Origin: Progne subis subis
Lineage: Eukaryota > Chordata > Aves > Passeriformes > Hirundinidae
Reading direction: 5' to 3'
DNA: 64,000 nt
Assembly (NCBI GenBank): GCA_022316685.1
Contig: JAKJHU010000005.1
Span: 10,580,707 to 10,644,706 of the forward strand
In this document: positions 51,028 to 62,950 of the stretch, piece by piece
How positions within the stretch are numbered: position 1 is the stretch's first letter
How the letters are laid out: the number at the start of each line of letters is the position of its first letter
Notes under the pieces: model-generated
What the model saw: the letters and a program-made list of their open reading frames with translations, nothing else
What the model was told of the DNA's origin: nothing
The model's database searches: none
Made by a program: the position numbers and the translations under genes

Positions 51028-52656
51028 GACACCTACCTCAAGCCCTTTTGCCCTTTTTTACCCCAATGTGGTCTGCAGAGAGTCACATGTAGACTAATTC
51101 AAGAGTCAGCAATACATACTTGAGTCTTGGTTTATGTAACTGCATGATGGTGCTGAACTGAATGCTCATGAGGTCTAGAGCATGAAAAAGGCACTACACA
51201 GAAATTCTACTGTTGCCTCAGCAGATGAGAATCATGGCTTTCCTCTTCAATGAATTAGCATTTTAGTAACATTAACATTTAGTTTAATCAAGTAGAGAAA
51301 ATAATCTACCAAAAAGGCAGCCGACTGCCTTACAGGAAATCTCGCCAGAGATCCTTGTATTTCAAAGAACCGACCCTATTTAACAGATCAGATGGCATCT
51401 ATAACTGAATAAACTATGGATCAGTAATTCTTACACAAGTGTAAGAATGAGAGAGAAGGAAAAGAAGATTTAACTACAAATGAAACCCCAGTAAACGGCA
51501 AGAAAAATAGTTGGGGTCTAGCAGTTTATATTTAACCCTCATCCTCTTCCACCTCTACACCTAAGGCCAGAGATTTCCTTGTAAAACATCTCCTCAGCCA
51601 TAGGGACATCAATTTCTAGCAAGCTACTCCATAAAGGCTAGAAGGAATATCCTGATTTAACCTGACAGGCAGACAAACAGTTGTTTGCCTGTTACATTTT
51701 TTGTGCCTATGGGCTACATTATACATTGTATTGTATAAAGAAAATTTCATAAATAAAATCAAAAAAAATTGCTTTTACCTTAACCTGACCTAACGTGAAT
51801 TATAAGGCAAGTTAAAGGAATGCCTGGGAAGGGAGTTAGCAGACCAATATTTCAACACATTTCCCAGGGTATTCCAGGAAGGTGGCTCAAAGCGTGGGCC
51901 AGTGCAAACCTCCTCCCTGGAAAACATGGCTAGGGATGCAAATACGGCATTCAAAATACTTGGGAAAATACCTTCCTTTCCAAAGAGTGTAACAGGCAAC
52001 ACATCATCATATTAATAATAACAGCACATAAATTCTGAGGAAGAGTGAGTCATTCCTCAGTCCATATCTTGAAGAGCAAACAGATTAATCTGGATTTATG
52101 ACAGAGTTCTTGTTCCAGCTATAAAGTATAACCCTGATGTTACAATATAAACTGATATTAATTTAAAATTCCAGTTCCTACAGCATGTGTGTTTTCCTCA
52201 CCTTTATCCCTCTAGTTAACATCTGTGACACTTCAACTCTTTCATCAGTGTATGTCTCTCCCACTTCTGCACTCTCGCCTCTCCTTTCTCTGCATTTTGA
52301 TTCTTGCAATGATTTCAGTGGTATACTTGCTTTTCAGCACCATATGATTAACTAAAAAATAATTCCTTTTTGTTGTCTGTTGATAACAAGAACTATTGAA
52401 AGCTCCAAAATAGCAACCTCAGTCAAAGCTGAAAAATGGCCCAGATGGATGGCATTGCCTCTGCCAGGCCCTGGCTGAGTGACCGAAGGGGCATGAACCA
52501 CATGGTGGGATGTGGACATAGAGGTCTCTGCTGAGCACAGCCCCAGAGCCATGAAACTCCCTGGAATCAGCTGCCTACAAACACAATTTTAGGAAGCTTA
52601 GGAAGAAAAATAAGGACTAATTAATATCGCGGTCCTTTTGTTTTCATTAAAATATC

Positions 52657-52777
52657 TTATTCCGTTATTCCGAAGTGATCATCCATGGGCTCCAGCCCCA
52701 TCTCTACAGGTTGGTAGGTGTATCTACCTGTATCTTCTACATCACACAGTGTATTGTTCATATTGGTATCTGGCTTC
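52657..52777 (-). other. Possible 3-prime terminal exon, unidentified
   Basis: The minus strand has a good acceptor (a pyrimidine-rich stretch ending tgccaacccag at 52778), then 39-40 open codons, including GRYTYQPVEMGLEP and MDDHFGITE, and a TAA stop. A run this short is open by chance fairly often and I do not recognise the peptide, so this is only a candidate. Confidence 0.15.
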
Positions 52778-53929
52778 CTGGGTTGGCAAGCAAAGAAGAA
52801 CAATATATGAGAGAGAACTAAAGCTTTATAGATTAGGAAAATGATGAACAATCTGAGCTTACATCTAGGCAGACTTTCGCTCTCAGCAGTTGGTCTCCTT
52901 CAGTTTTTAAAAGAAATCCTGAACATGAAATCTCAGAAATACTACCTGCAATACCATTGGAAAAGTGAGATTGGAGAGCTGAGGACAAGTGGAAGAGTAG
53001 TCTTGAGGTGGAAAGAAGAGCTGTATTATTCTCCATACTTTTGTTTCCTTCTTGAAACCAAGGCCACTTCTGTCTTACGCTGCTAAAGGATAGGAAGCTT
53101 GTGTTCAAACCTAAGTTAGCACAAAACCGTAACAAATTTAAAAGATGAACCTAATTGAAATCAAATAAAATCTCTGCATCTAATTTTTCTTTCATTCAGT
53201 AAATTCTGATATTACAACATTTTAAAAAGTGGATTGCTCATGGTAGCTAATAAAGACCAATTGGCTACACACTCCTTTCTTTCAATAACTGCAAAAACAC
53301 CCAGCTGGGTCAATGAAAAGTTTCCTTCAGCATCCAGAATCTGCAATTTCAAGCACTTTAAAAGATATATATTTTTCTTAGCATCTGAAAAATGTGGCTT
53401 TCAAATAATAACCACCAAACTGTAAAGATGCTGAAGTTCATATAATTTTCTTTTACAGGCTTATTACAGTTAGGCACATTTACAGAATGTGCTCTCTGAA
53501 ACCTGACTGAAATCCTGAGTCAATTGTCTCAATCAACTGGCCCTTGAGGATTAACATTATCTAAGTGTCCAAGTGCTAAAAATCAAAAGAGATGAAAAGA
53601 GTGAAGAAACAGGTAGAAAACCAGTGCTGACCTGGAGAGGGAAATTTTCCATGTCATATTGAAAAGGCCAGGGAATACAGCACCATTTGTTACTCTTTTT
53701 ATCTTATTTAGAAGTTCTCAATAAACTGCTCTTTTTAACCCAAGTCCTGGCCACAAGGCCATTTGATTTCATTAGGAATAAATGGAATGCTATATATAAA
53801 CTGCTTCATCTGTTTTTCTAAAGAGGTCTGCCTGTGGCTGCCCTGGAAGCGGACACAGTGAATGCCATCAGCAAAAGAGATTAAAGTATCCCACATGACA
53901 GCTTGAGAGGCAGTGCTTCAGAAAAATAA

Positions 53930-54170
53930 TTTAAGGATGACAAGATTATTGCACAGGCCTGCTGCAGCCTTATTACTTTTTCAAAGGCTTTATGCAAAAG
54001 GTTTATGATATTAAAAAAATATTACTGCACACATTTTAAATAAATGACATCTGTACATATGCAAACATTATAAATTCCTACAGCTCTTTGTAGTATTACA
54101 GCAATAAAAATGAAAACATATTCCTAGTCACTAGTAATAAAAGTGACCAAAGCCCACAGAGTTACATGGT
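53930..54170. other. Possible conserved non-coding element
   Basis: AT-rich block free of repeats, with octamer-like words (tttatgcaaaag near 53990, atatgcaaac near 54057) and several paired TTATTA/TAATAA cores. The texture is that of vertebrate developmental enhancers. No alignment was possible. Confidence 0.3.
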
Positions 54171-54489
54171 TGTACCTGGGTCCCAATTGTAGCCCCTTCT
54201 GACAGCAGGAAAATAAAAGGGCATGACTAAAGGCAGCAGAACTGGCAATTGTCCATCTGATTTCTGTGACTGAACAGAGTAACAAAAGCACCATTAAATG
54301 TAAATAAACATTACTAATGCCTCTAGCTCAGTACTGCACTTAAACCCGAACATTAACTGCGTTTACTGTAGTAAGACTGAAGTATATGCTCAAATGCTTC
54401 CATGGAGCATGGGTCCTAAAACTTGGCTCTTCATCTCACTTCCTGTCCCACATTCAATGTTTTGTACCACACACTGTGCTATTTGGACT

Positions 54490-54621
54490 CAGGGAAGTTG
54501 CAGAGTCAGAATTCTTGGAGATGCTCAAAACCTGACTGGACACAGTGCTGGTCTGACACTTCTTTGAGCACAGGGCTTGGACTGGACAATCTCCAGTTGA
54601 ACTCAATTATTCTGTGATTCC
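54490..54621 (+). mobile_element. CR1 LINE 3-prime end fragment
   Basis: Plus strand: tcttggagatgctcaaaacc, then gactggacacagtgctgg, then gcttggactggacaatctcc, ending with attctgtgattcc, the CR1 3-prime octamer type end. 5-prime truncated and moderately diverged. Confidence 0.85.
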
Positions 54622-57242
54622 GCATAGTTACAGACTTAAGTAAATTCAGGAGAATGAGATTTTATCCCATTCAAATATTGGTGTAGGAGTGGAAGGGCTT
54701 TTATCAGAAATATAATCAGACACAAAGGAAACCACTATGGCCACTCTGCCCCCTTTTAAGCGTACACATAACTACTTGTTTGATGTTCATGCACACAAAT
54801 AGCACAGTGTTTGATTTTGGCTTTTCCTGGGGCAGCTGGAGTGGTGGTGTTCATTGTGAAAATATCCTATGCATTTTTACTGTCAGAATTGTCAGGCCTT
54901 CTATGCCACTATAAAAGATATACCCATATATGACCATCACACACTTTGAAGATATGAAAAGGGGAGATATTTTTTCCTTCAGTGTATAAAACACTTCATT
55001 GTTTATTTTTGATAGGCTACAGTCAAATACAGGCTGGATAATATTCCAGAAAAAAAAAAAAATCCTATTTTGTTAAATGTTTCATGCAATTTCTGCTTTT
55101 CACAAAAGCTTGAGAGAGCACAAATTACCTGGTTCTCCAGTACAATCAATAAATAAAGTAAGAACAAACAGGACTACATATTTTCTTAAATATGGAATAC
55201 TTCAGGATATACAGAAAGAAACAGCAATAAACTGCTTTCTTCTCTCCTACATTATCTTCAAAAGTGAGGTCCAAGTCAGGTCAATAGCTTCCTAAGAAAA
55301 AGCCTAATTACAGAGCAGCCTTTAACATGATGGTGCTTCTAAATTCCCTAATGTACATGTGCTATAGAAGCTTACTATAATTTTAACGGTTTTGTGAGAC
55401 AAGATGACAAAGCACCATCCACTTTTCCTCCTTTTTCTTCCAGGTCCTGATATGCAAGATCAGGAAGCCAAAGAGGCAGAAGCACATTCCTGGCGTTGTG
55501 CTGCCATAACCTTTACTCCTCTCCTCACGTCCCTGTCAGTCACACAACACCAGAGAGCGCGTCCTGTACCCATCACATGTATTATTCAGGAGCTGTTATC
55601 AAATCATCGGACATGCCAATGTCAATCCTGTGACTTCAGCGTCCCTGCATGTTCCACACTAACAATGTACTCCCACAGCAACGCCCCAATACAGTAATAT
55701 TCTGCATTCTCAAATGAGTATTTTAAAGTCAAAGCATCTAAAGCTGAATGGAAATCTCAGAAAATATAGATTTTTCAAACCTTTGCCACAAAGACAAAAC
55801 TATATTGCTCCTAGTCAGATCCTTAATTCCCAGGGTTTGTTATGGTCCCTGCTGAGCCAATCTAAATGAAGGCTGCTCCAGAAAGGAACTGTTCCTCTCC
55901 TGCCTCTTCTCCTAGCACTCACACAATGCCAGGGGCTAAGATGGCAGAAAAGTGAAAAAAAAATAAAGCCATTTTTTAAAAAAGATAAAATAATTGGGGG
56001 TGGGAGAGGAGCCTACTTTTTGCCAGTAAGCAGCCACTAAACTGGCATTGCTGTACAGGGGACCATATCCTGTCTCAGTCATGATTGTCATCATCACACT
56101 CAACTCTCCATCAGGCCTTGGAATTTTATCACCAAGGATAAAAACACTAAAGGCTTACAGAACTAGGTATGTACCTCTGAAACATAATTTTCCTGAAAAC
56201 ATTTTCTAACCCATTACTTAATCATACATGTATATTTTCCATAGTTTGTCCTCGAGCTTTTTATTTCAACATCCACATACATTCGCAAAGATCCATCACA
56301 AGTTAAATTCTGGCAAGAAAATCATTAGGAGGAGATGCGTAACAGCGATGATAATTACCAGGCTAAACTACAGCCAATCTATCAAGCTCCTAAAAACAGA
56401 TAATCCATGTCTAAGCTCATTAATACAATAATTGAAAGATGCCCCAAGGACTAGGATATAGAAGATATGACTGAATGTTTACAATGGTCCATTCTAAACT
56501 CAAAGGCCTGCGCACCCTTGGCCAAGAAGCAACTTGAAAGAAAATACAACTTCAGAGTTCCTGCCCCATGACTTCCTGGCCCTCCAGAGGGAGGGGAGAA
56601 GCTGTGCTGAGAGCAGTGCTGGCACAGCTCGTGTCCCCAGACACCTTTGTGACCCTCAGTGGCCCTGCAGAGACGGCTGCCCCAGTCACTCTGTTGCCCA
56701 GAATGTGGCTGCCAAGGGAACATAAGGTACCAGCCAAAGGCTACTGCTTCTGCTGCTATCCTGCCTCTCAGGCTTTCCAGAAGTGAAAATGAAAGAGAAA
56801 GAACTAAAAAACACCCCAACGTTAGATCGTTAAGGCAATGCTAAAACAACCACTTTGATCACCTTTCACTTGAATGAAACACTGACTGGTATGTGAAAAA
56901 TTCCAGCCACGGACAACCTGGCACCGATTCTTTAATTTCAAAACCTTTAAGCACTTGCTAACTTACCTGATCAACCCCTCTATTACATCAGGTTCATACC
57001 TAAGCTGATCATTATGATTGATAACATTCTTGTCACACCCATCCTGCCTCTGGTTACTTACTAGTACTACTAGTCCTACAGATGTTTTGGAGGTATTTTT
57101 AAAAAAAAAATCTATGGCCATGATCTGCCAACATTTTTTAAGCTGCCCTTACATAACCCCAGCTCCTCTTGAAGTTAGAGCCTGCGCATGACCCAACGCT
57201 TTCAGCACCTTTTACTAAAAGCTATCCCTCTTTGCTACCTCA

Positions 57243-57425
57243 TCACAGAACTGAGGTGGGAAGGGATCTCTGGAGATCACCTTGTTTCTGCTCAGAGCAG
57301 GGTCAGCTGAAGGCCCTGCTCCAGCTCAGGGCTGTGTCCAGTCAGGTTTTGAGGAGCTCAAGAACAGACACTCTGGCTGCCTCTGTGAGCAACATCCTCC
57401 AGCATCGGATCACCCAAGTGACAAT
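57243..57425 (-). mobile_element. CR1 LINE 3-prime end fragment
   Basis: Plus strand: tcacagaactgaggtgggaa, gggatctctggagatcacc, agagcagggtcagctgaagg, gtgtccagtcaggttttgag, then a decayed tail near 57380-57425. This is the antisense of a CR1 3-prime end of a different subfamily from the 45.7-kb copy. The open frame 57169-57468 is incidental. Confidence 0.8.
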
Positions 57426-59592
57426 GGAAACACAGGATTGTGCTGCAGTGTTTAGGGGGCTAACTTAATAGGAACGGTAGGCACTGATGGCAGAATTATT
57501 AACCAGCAGTAGGTGGATATGTGCCTTAAAGATATTATTCCAAGCCGTGATGGACTCCAAATACTCTGCATGCACTATGCCCCTTTTTATGTCACACATT
57601 TCACCCTGCAAACAGTTCAGCGTATTTCGGCGTTGAGCCTCTAAAGTTTTGGTGTAATGAAAGCTACACATTGTTTCCAGCAGCTAATTATCCTCCTGCT
57701 TATCTTTTTATTGTCAGCATGGCTCCTAAATTATTTTACAAAAATCTTTCCATAATACAGAAAAGCATAATATAGAAAAATGTTGAAGTATATCCAGTGT
57801 TTTCCCCAAACCATGTTTATTTATTACTCTTCTGAACAGTAGACATTAACCAGTTTCTATTATCAGGTCTAAATTTGGAAGGCAGGGAAGAATATAAATA
57901 TATTTGTTTTTACCTTTGCTGCTGCTCATCATTGCTGAGGCATACTGCTATTTGCCAGGAGGTAAAAGATGAAATTAAGTGGGAAACAAGTCACGCAAAT
58001 GGAAGAGATAACAGACTGTGAAGTGCACCAGCCAAAAATAAACAAACATAGCATGCTTTCTTCCTCCAAGACAATTATTTTCAGATGACCTTTCTCAATT
58101 TTAGAGACCAATAACCATGTGCTACAGACCGATAACCACATAACTTACAGAGATGAGCAAAATATGAGTTCTATGAAAAAAAAAGCATGTCCAGAGACTG
58201 ACTACTCCTAGTACTGCATGGTAAGATACAAAAAAATTCTATTAATTAGACAGATTAAGTGTGGTTAAGCAAAAAGGTTGACTGCAAGTTTAAGCTAGCA
58301 TACAATAATGCAAATATTAGGAAATGCCTAGCTCTTTAAAAGTTCTTGTCATTTGCCTAATTACATATTTTTAGCATTGAGTTGTAAGACAAAATAGTCG
58401 AATGCATCCAAAACTCATTGCAAATAATCTCTCTCTCAGCATCTCATTTAACAGCATTAGATTCAACTTATAGAAGTTACATAATTTCAGGAGGAAAAAA
58501 AACTGCTAAACTGAAAGAATATGACACTTCCCGGCCGTGGAAAAACCTGCCTTTGGAACAGCAGGACTGCGGGCACGCGCACCTGCTCCCGGCTGCTGTG
58601 CCCGCAGGCACCAGAGCGTTCCTGTCCAACGGGGCAGAGCTGCATCTGGAGGCACAGCACTGCACCCATCAGAGTCACACTGGAGCCCTGGGATCGACTT
58701 TTCTCTCTTTGGCTGTGTCACTCAAAATGTGTCCTGCCGAGAGCAAAGGACCCAAAGAACAAACCTACTGAAATGTTCTATCGGTGCAAGCAGACAGCCA
58801 CAGCACATATGAAGAAGAAGATCCGAGGAAGACAAACAGCTTTAATTCTGACATTACTTCTCAATTTCTTGATTTTACATCCATGCTTTTTTTCCGAATA
58901 AGAATTTCTTGCTTTCTTCATTTTTGTTTCCTGATTTTTTTCCTGCTACAGAAAAATTCAGAATTGCTCTTTCATGACATGATGAGCAACCATGACAGCA
59001 GATCTGACTCTATATAATTTTAGGTATGGACAGAATGCCATGTAAAGTCCACACAGCCAGGTGTGCAAACTTACTTAGGTACATTTCCATGACACCAGAT
59101 TTCTAAATGACAGCTTCAGTGTGGCCTGGAAGTGCATGGAATCGGGACACAGTTAAGAGAGCCTAAGCTGCAGGTAACTGAACTCAGCCATAGAGCTACC
59201 ACATGATTCAAATATGCAAATAACTATTTGCAGGTTTGGCTGAAATCTCGGTCTCTAAGAGGGTCTCTTTTCCTTCCTTTTTTTTAATCCCTGCTTTCTT
59301 TCCCTCAATTTCTGCAGCAACCCCTCCCGTTTACACAAATTAGAAAGGAAAAAAAACCCCACAAAATATTTCCATTTATTTGAGTAACATTTATTCAGAG
59401 GTAAACAGTAACATATAGTTGCTTAAATGCAGGCACTTACCACTTAATTTTCTAGGCACTGAAACCTTCTAGCAAATATAAATCTTTATATGATTAAAGT
59501 CATGGAGGATCACTAGCCTCAGGAATCGTAGATGCAGTGCCTTGCCCTCCCAAGGCATTCAGCTTGGCTTTTTCAAGTATAGATTTTTTCAA

Positions 59593-59609
59593 TTTTTTTT
59601 TTTTTTTTT
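59593..59609. repeat. T homopolymer, 17 bases
   Basis: Uninterrupted T-run within a T-rich flank. Confidence 0.9.
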
Positions 59610-62600
59610 CAGATAATCCCCACCATGTACATCATGATTTAGCCACATAGCACTAACCTGTGTGCATCTGTCTGGATCAATTTCAAGAATGGTTTTCATC
59701 CCCTACTCTTCCGTATTACCAGATCTTAAGGATCAAATTCAGGAACAAAGACAGTACATTTACATACAAATGAGCAGTATTCTAATCCAGTAACTTCATT
59801 CTCTGACTTGTCTGGATAATTCAGATGCTATTTTTATTTCTGCAGCATATTATCTCTGTCTTTCAAATAAGTAGATATATTGAAGGTCTGCCCAGGTGCC
59901 TCCCTAACAGATTTTATCCACCAGATAACTTATATTTTAGCTCAGCAGGAGATTGTGTCTTTAAAAATAAGAAATGAGGCTAGTAACGAAATGAGACAAA
60001 AACTGAACTGCATATTTATGGACTGAGATTATAAAATGGACTAATAATCAGAAAATTAAATATTTACTAACATGTTTTGGTGTAGCAGGCCCTAAAAATA
60101 GTATTTCAAGATTTGTCTATAAAAACACAGTTGGGGAGGGGGACAGAGCATTTATATCTATATTAAAAACCAGATTTCTGGGTTTGATCTTTCTGATACT
60201 GCAGAAATACCATATACCATTTTTATACACTGTAAGGCTTTCCAAGTAAACAAAAAATCCAATTACAGTTACATATGAATAATACCAAATATATCAACAT
60301 CTGCAAGTGCAACGCTTGCACAAAATGCAAAACTCAGAGGTAAGCCTAGATATAAATCATATTAAGAACAGGTTACTAAAATGCTGAAAATCTTGCTTTA
60401 AATCATTCCCGTGTCCCAAGGGATCTCACTATAAGAATCTCTCATACTCTAAAAGCTTCCTGAAATCTCATGCATCATTCAAAAATTCTGCCTATTTATC
60501 TGTTTAAGGATTAATGGCTATGTCATCTTCCTCTGCTCTTTCTAAATTAACAGGGACTGATGACTTTTGCTCTGTAGCAGAAAATTCCATTAAGAACTCC
60601 AACGCAGAGGGATGGCCACATCCCAGTGCACCTGAAGGAACAGTGATGCAATCTGGCTTTAGGAAAGATGACAGTCCCTTTCTTTTAAAACTATCACCAT
60701 TCTTCTGTAGGGAAGAAAACAGGAAAGGCTTTGCTAATCAACATGTAAGGCTTCCCTTTTTGTCCTCTGGCTATAAACTTAGGAGAAAAAAAATGATAGA
60801 AAATACATATTTCTACATGTTTTAATTAGTCAGTCAGAGCTTTCTGACCACTAAAGCATATCACCGAGGAGCAGTACTGCACACATTTTAAATTTCTGAG
60901 CTTAGAAGAAAGCCAAATACATGAAATTTAACATTAACTCCAGGACCATTCATGTCTGGGAGACTCTCTCATTAATGTCAGGCTGTACAGCACCCAGTAT
61001 TTCAAATATTTTTGTAGATTCTCCTAAATTAATTGTGCACATCCTAAACATGACTTTCATCTTAATGAGGGCTTGCACTGCAAATATATGGCTGAAAAAT
61101 TAACTCTCTAATAAATTCAACTTTTATTCATGTTGAGTTCACATGATAACAATTTCCTGATTAAAGCCTTCAGCAGTCTTTGGGGACTTACACTAAGTAC
61201 CAGCCTAAAGAGCTCTCTTACTTATTGTGAGGTTTATAAATAGAGAATGGAGCTTATTATTATCTGCAACTACTTATGATAGCGCTCTAAGGCTTCAACT
61301 AAGACAAGGATCCCACGAGTGCTGGATTTTCTGCAAATACTCTACAAAAAAGTGTCCCAAAAGTTTAAAACCTATATATGAACAAAAGGGTACAACAAGG
61401 GAATTAATACTACTCATGCTTTATAAAGAGAAAATCAAACCAGAAAAACGTAAAGTGATTGACCAAATTAGTCACTTACCAGAGACTGTGCAGTTGGAGC
61501 TGGTACCAAATCATCAGCTATTGCTTACTGAAAGACTGTCATCCTCCTTGGCAAGCTTTTACAGATAATGCTGAGGACTCACGGTCACTCACTACTACAT
61601 AGGGAGAAGCTTTCTTGGCCATAAAGGAGCAACCTCTCAAGGTGCCTAAATGAGCCCAAACCTTTCATGTACACACGAACCCAGCAGTGACTGAAAAGAG
61701 CAGAAACACTTCACTGCAAGGAAATGACTAAGACAACGTCTCCTCTAACCCCAAAAACATTAAGATTGAAACTGGAAAAAGCAAAGCCTTTCCATTCCCT
61801 CTATAAGCCAGGCCTGCTTGGCTGAGCTGACACTAAAGATGCAGCTCAGATGAGAGCACCTAAATCAACAGCAGCTTATTCTGAACTTTATGTTTACCAC
61901 AGCCATCAAATAATCGATACCTAATGTGCTTCTTATTTTCATGTCAGGAGAGATCCTCGGCCAGTTGTTTTGCTGCCACATCTCAAAAACAATGACACTG
62001 GCCCTACGACAATGGACAGAAGCCTCATCTGTCCTGTGATTACATAGGCTTAAATTAACCATTCTACTATCTCCCTCAGCAATTTAGTTTACTGCGTAAC
62101 TGCTCTTACATTTTTAATCCATGCATCCATAATTTTCTAGGCTGCAGCAACATAGGCTCATTATTTATTTTACCCTGAATAGCCAGAGCAACCAAGATCC
62201 CAACTTCCACAAAACTGCTTTCCACACACAGCCTTCCTGCAATTCCATCCTTACTTCCCTACAAAATACATGAAGGCTTTGTGTTCCTCTTTTCTCCTAA
62301 AATGGCATTCAGAACTCAACACAAGGCCACGTTAAAACCCAGTCATTGCCACATAAAATCCACATGATGAGCTTTACAGGTTAATCTTTGCAGTGTACAA
62401 GACTCTAATTTCTCAAACAAACTGCTAAGCACAACCCAAAGAGAGAATAAGTGAACAGCTCACGACCACAATAATCCGAGTAAGTAAAATGGACAGCAAC
62501 CTCTGAAAGAGAAGAAATGGCACTAATTCCTGACTAATTCATCTGACCCTCCCCAGAGCTAACAAGCACTAGGTCTGGTGCAGAAAAACTGGTGAACACA

Positions 62601-62759
62601 GCTACCTTCTTGCCCCTTAAGATCATCTCTGCTCTTGTGTCAAAACCTGTACAAACACTCACTCCACAGCAGCATTGGAGGAATGCAGCCTCAGCCCAGG
62701 AACTGACTCCAGAAGAGATCACTGCAAGTATCTTCAAAGCAAGGTCAACTATGAGATGA

Positions 62760-62950
62760 AAGCCTATTCTTGCCCTATATTACTATAATAATTATTATTA
62801 TATTATAATTACACAATATATTATATATTGTATAGTGTATACAGTACATTATTCCATTATTATGTATTATATATGCATATGTAATATCTTAAAATATCTT
62901 ATTGTATACTGTCATATTTTTATTATCATTATGCAATTATTATTACGGTC
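62760..62950. repeat. AT-rich low-complexity stretch with palindrome
   Basis: Nearly pure A/T for about 180 bases with TTA/TAA repeats. It contains a perfect 19-base palindrome at 62813-62831 (9-base arms acaatatat and atatattgt around a central T). It is capable of cruciform formation in principle; no coding content. Confidence 0.85.

Noticed and set aside
58418..58901. Overlapping 117- and 126-codon plus frames
   Set aside because: A GC-rich patch is open in several frames on both strands; no domain is recognised.
60514..60825. 103-codon plus-strand frame with a fairly protein-like composition
   Set aside because: No domain, no splice sites of note and no known family; length is within chance for this much intronic DNA.
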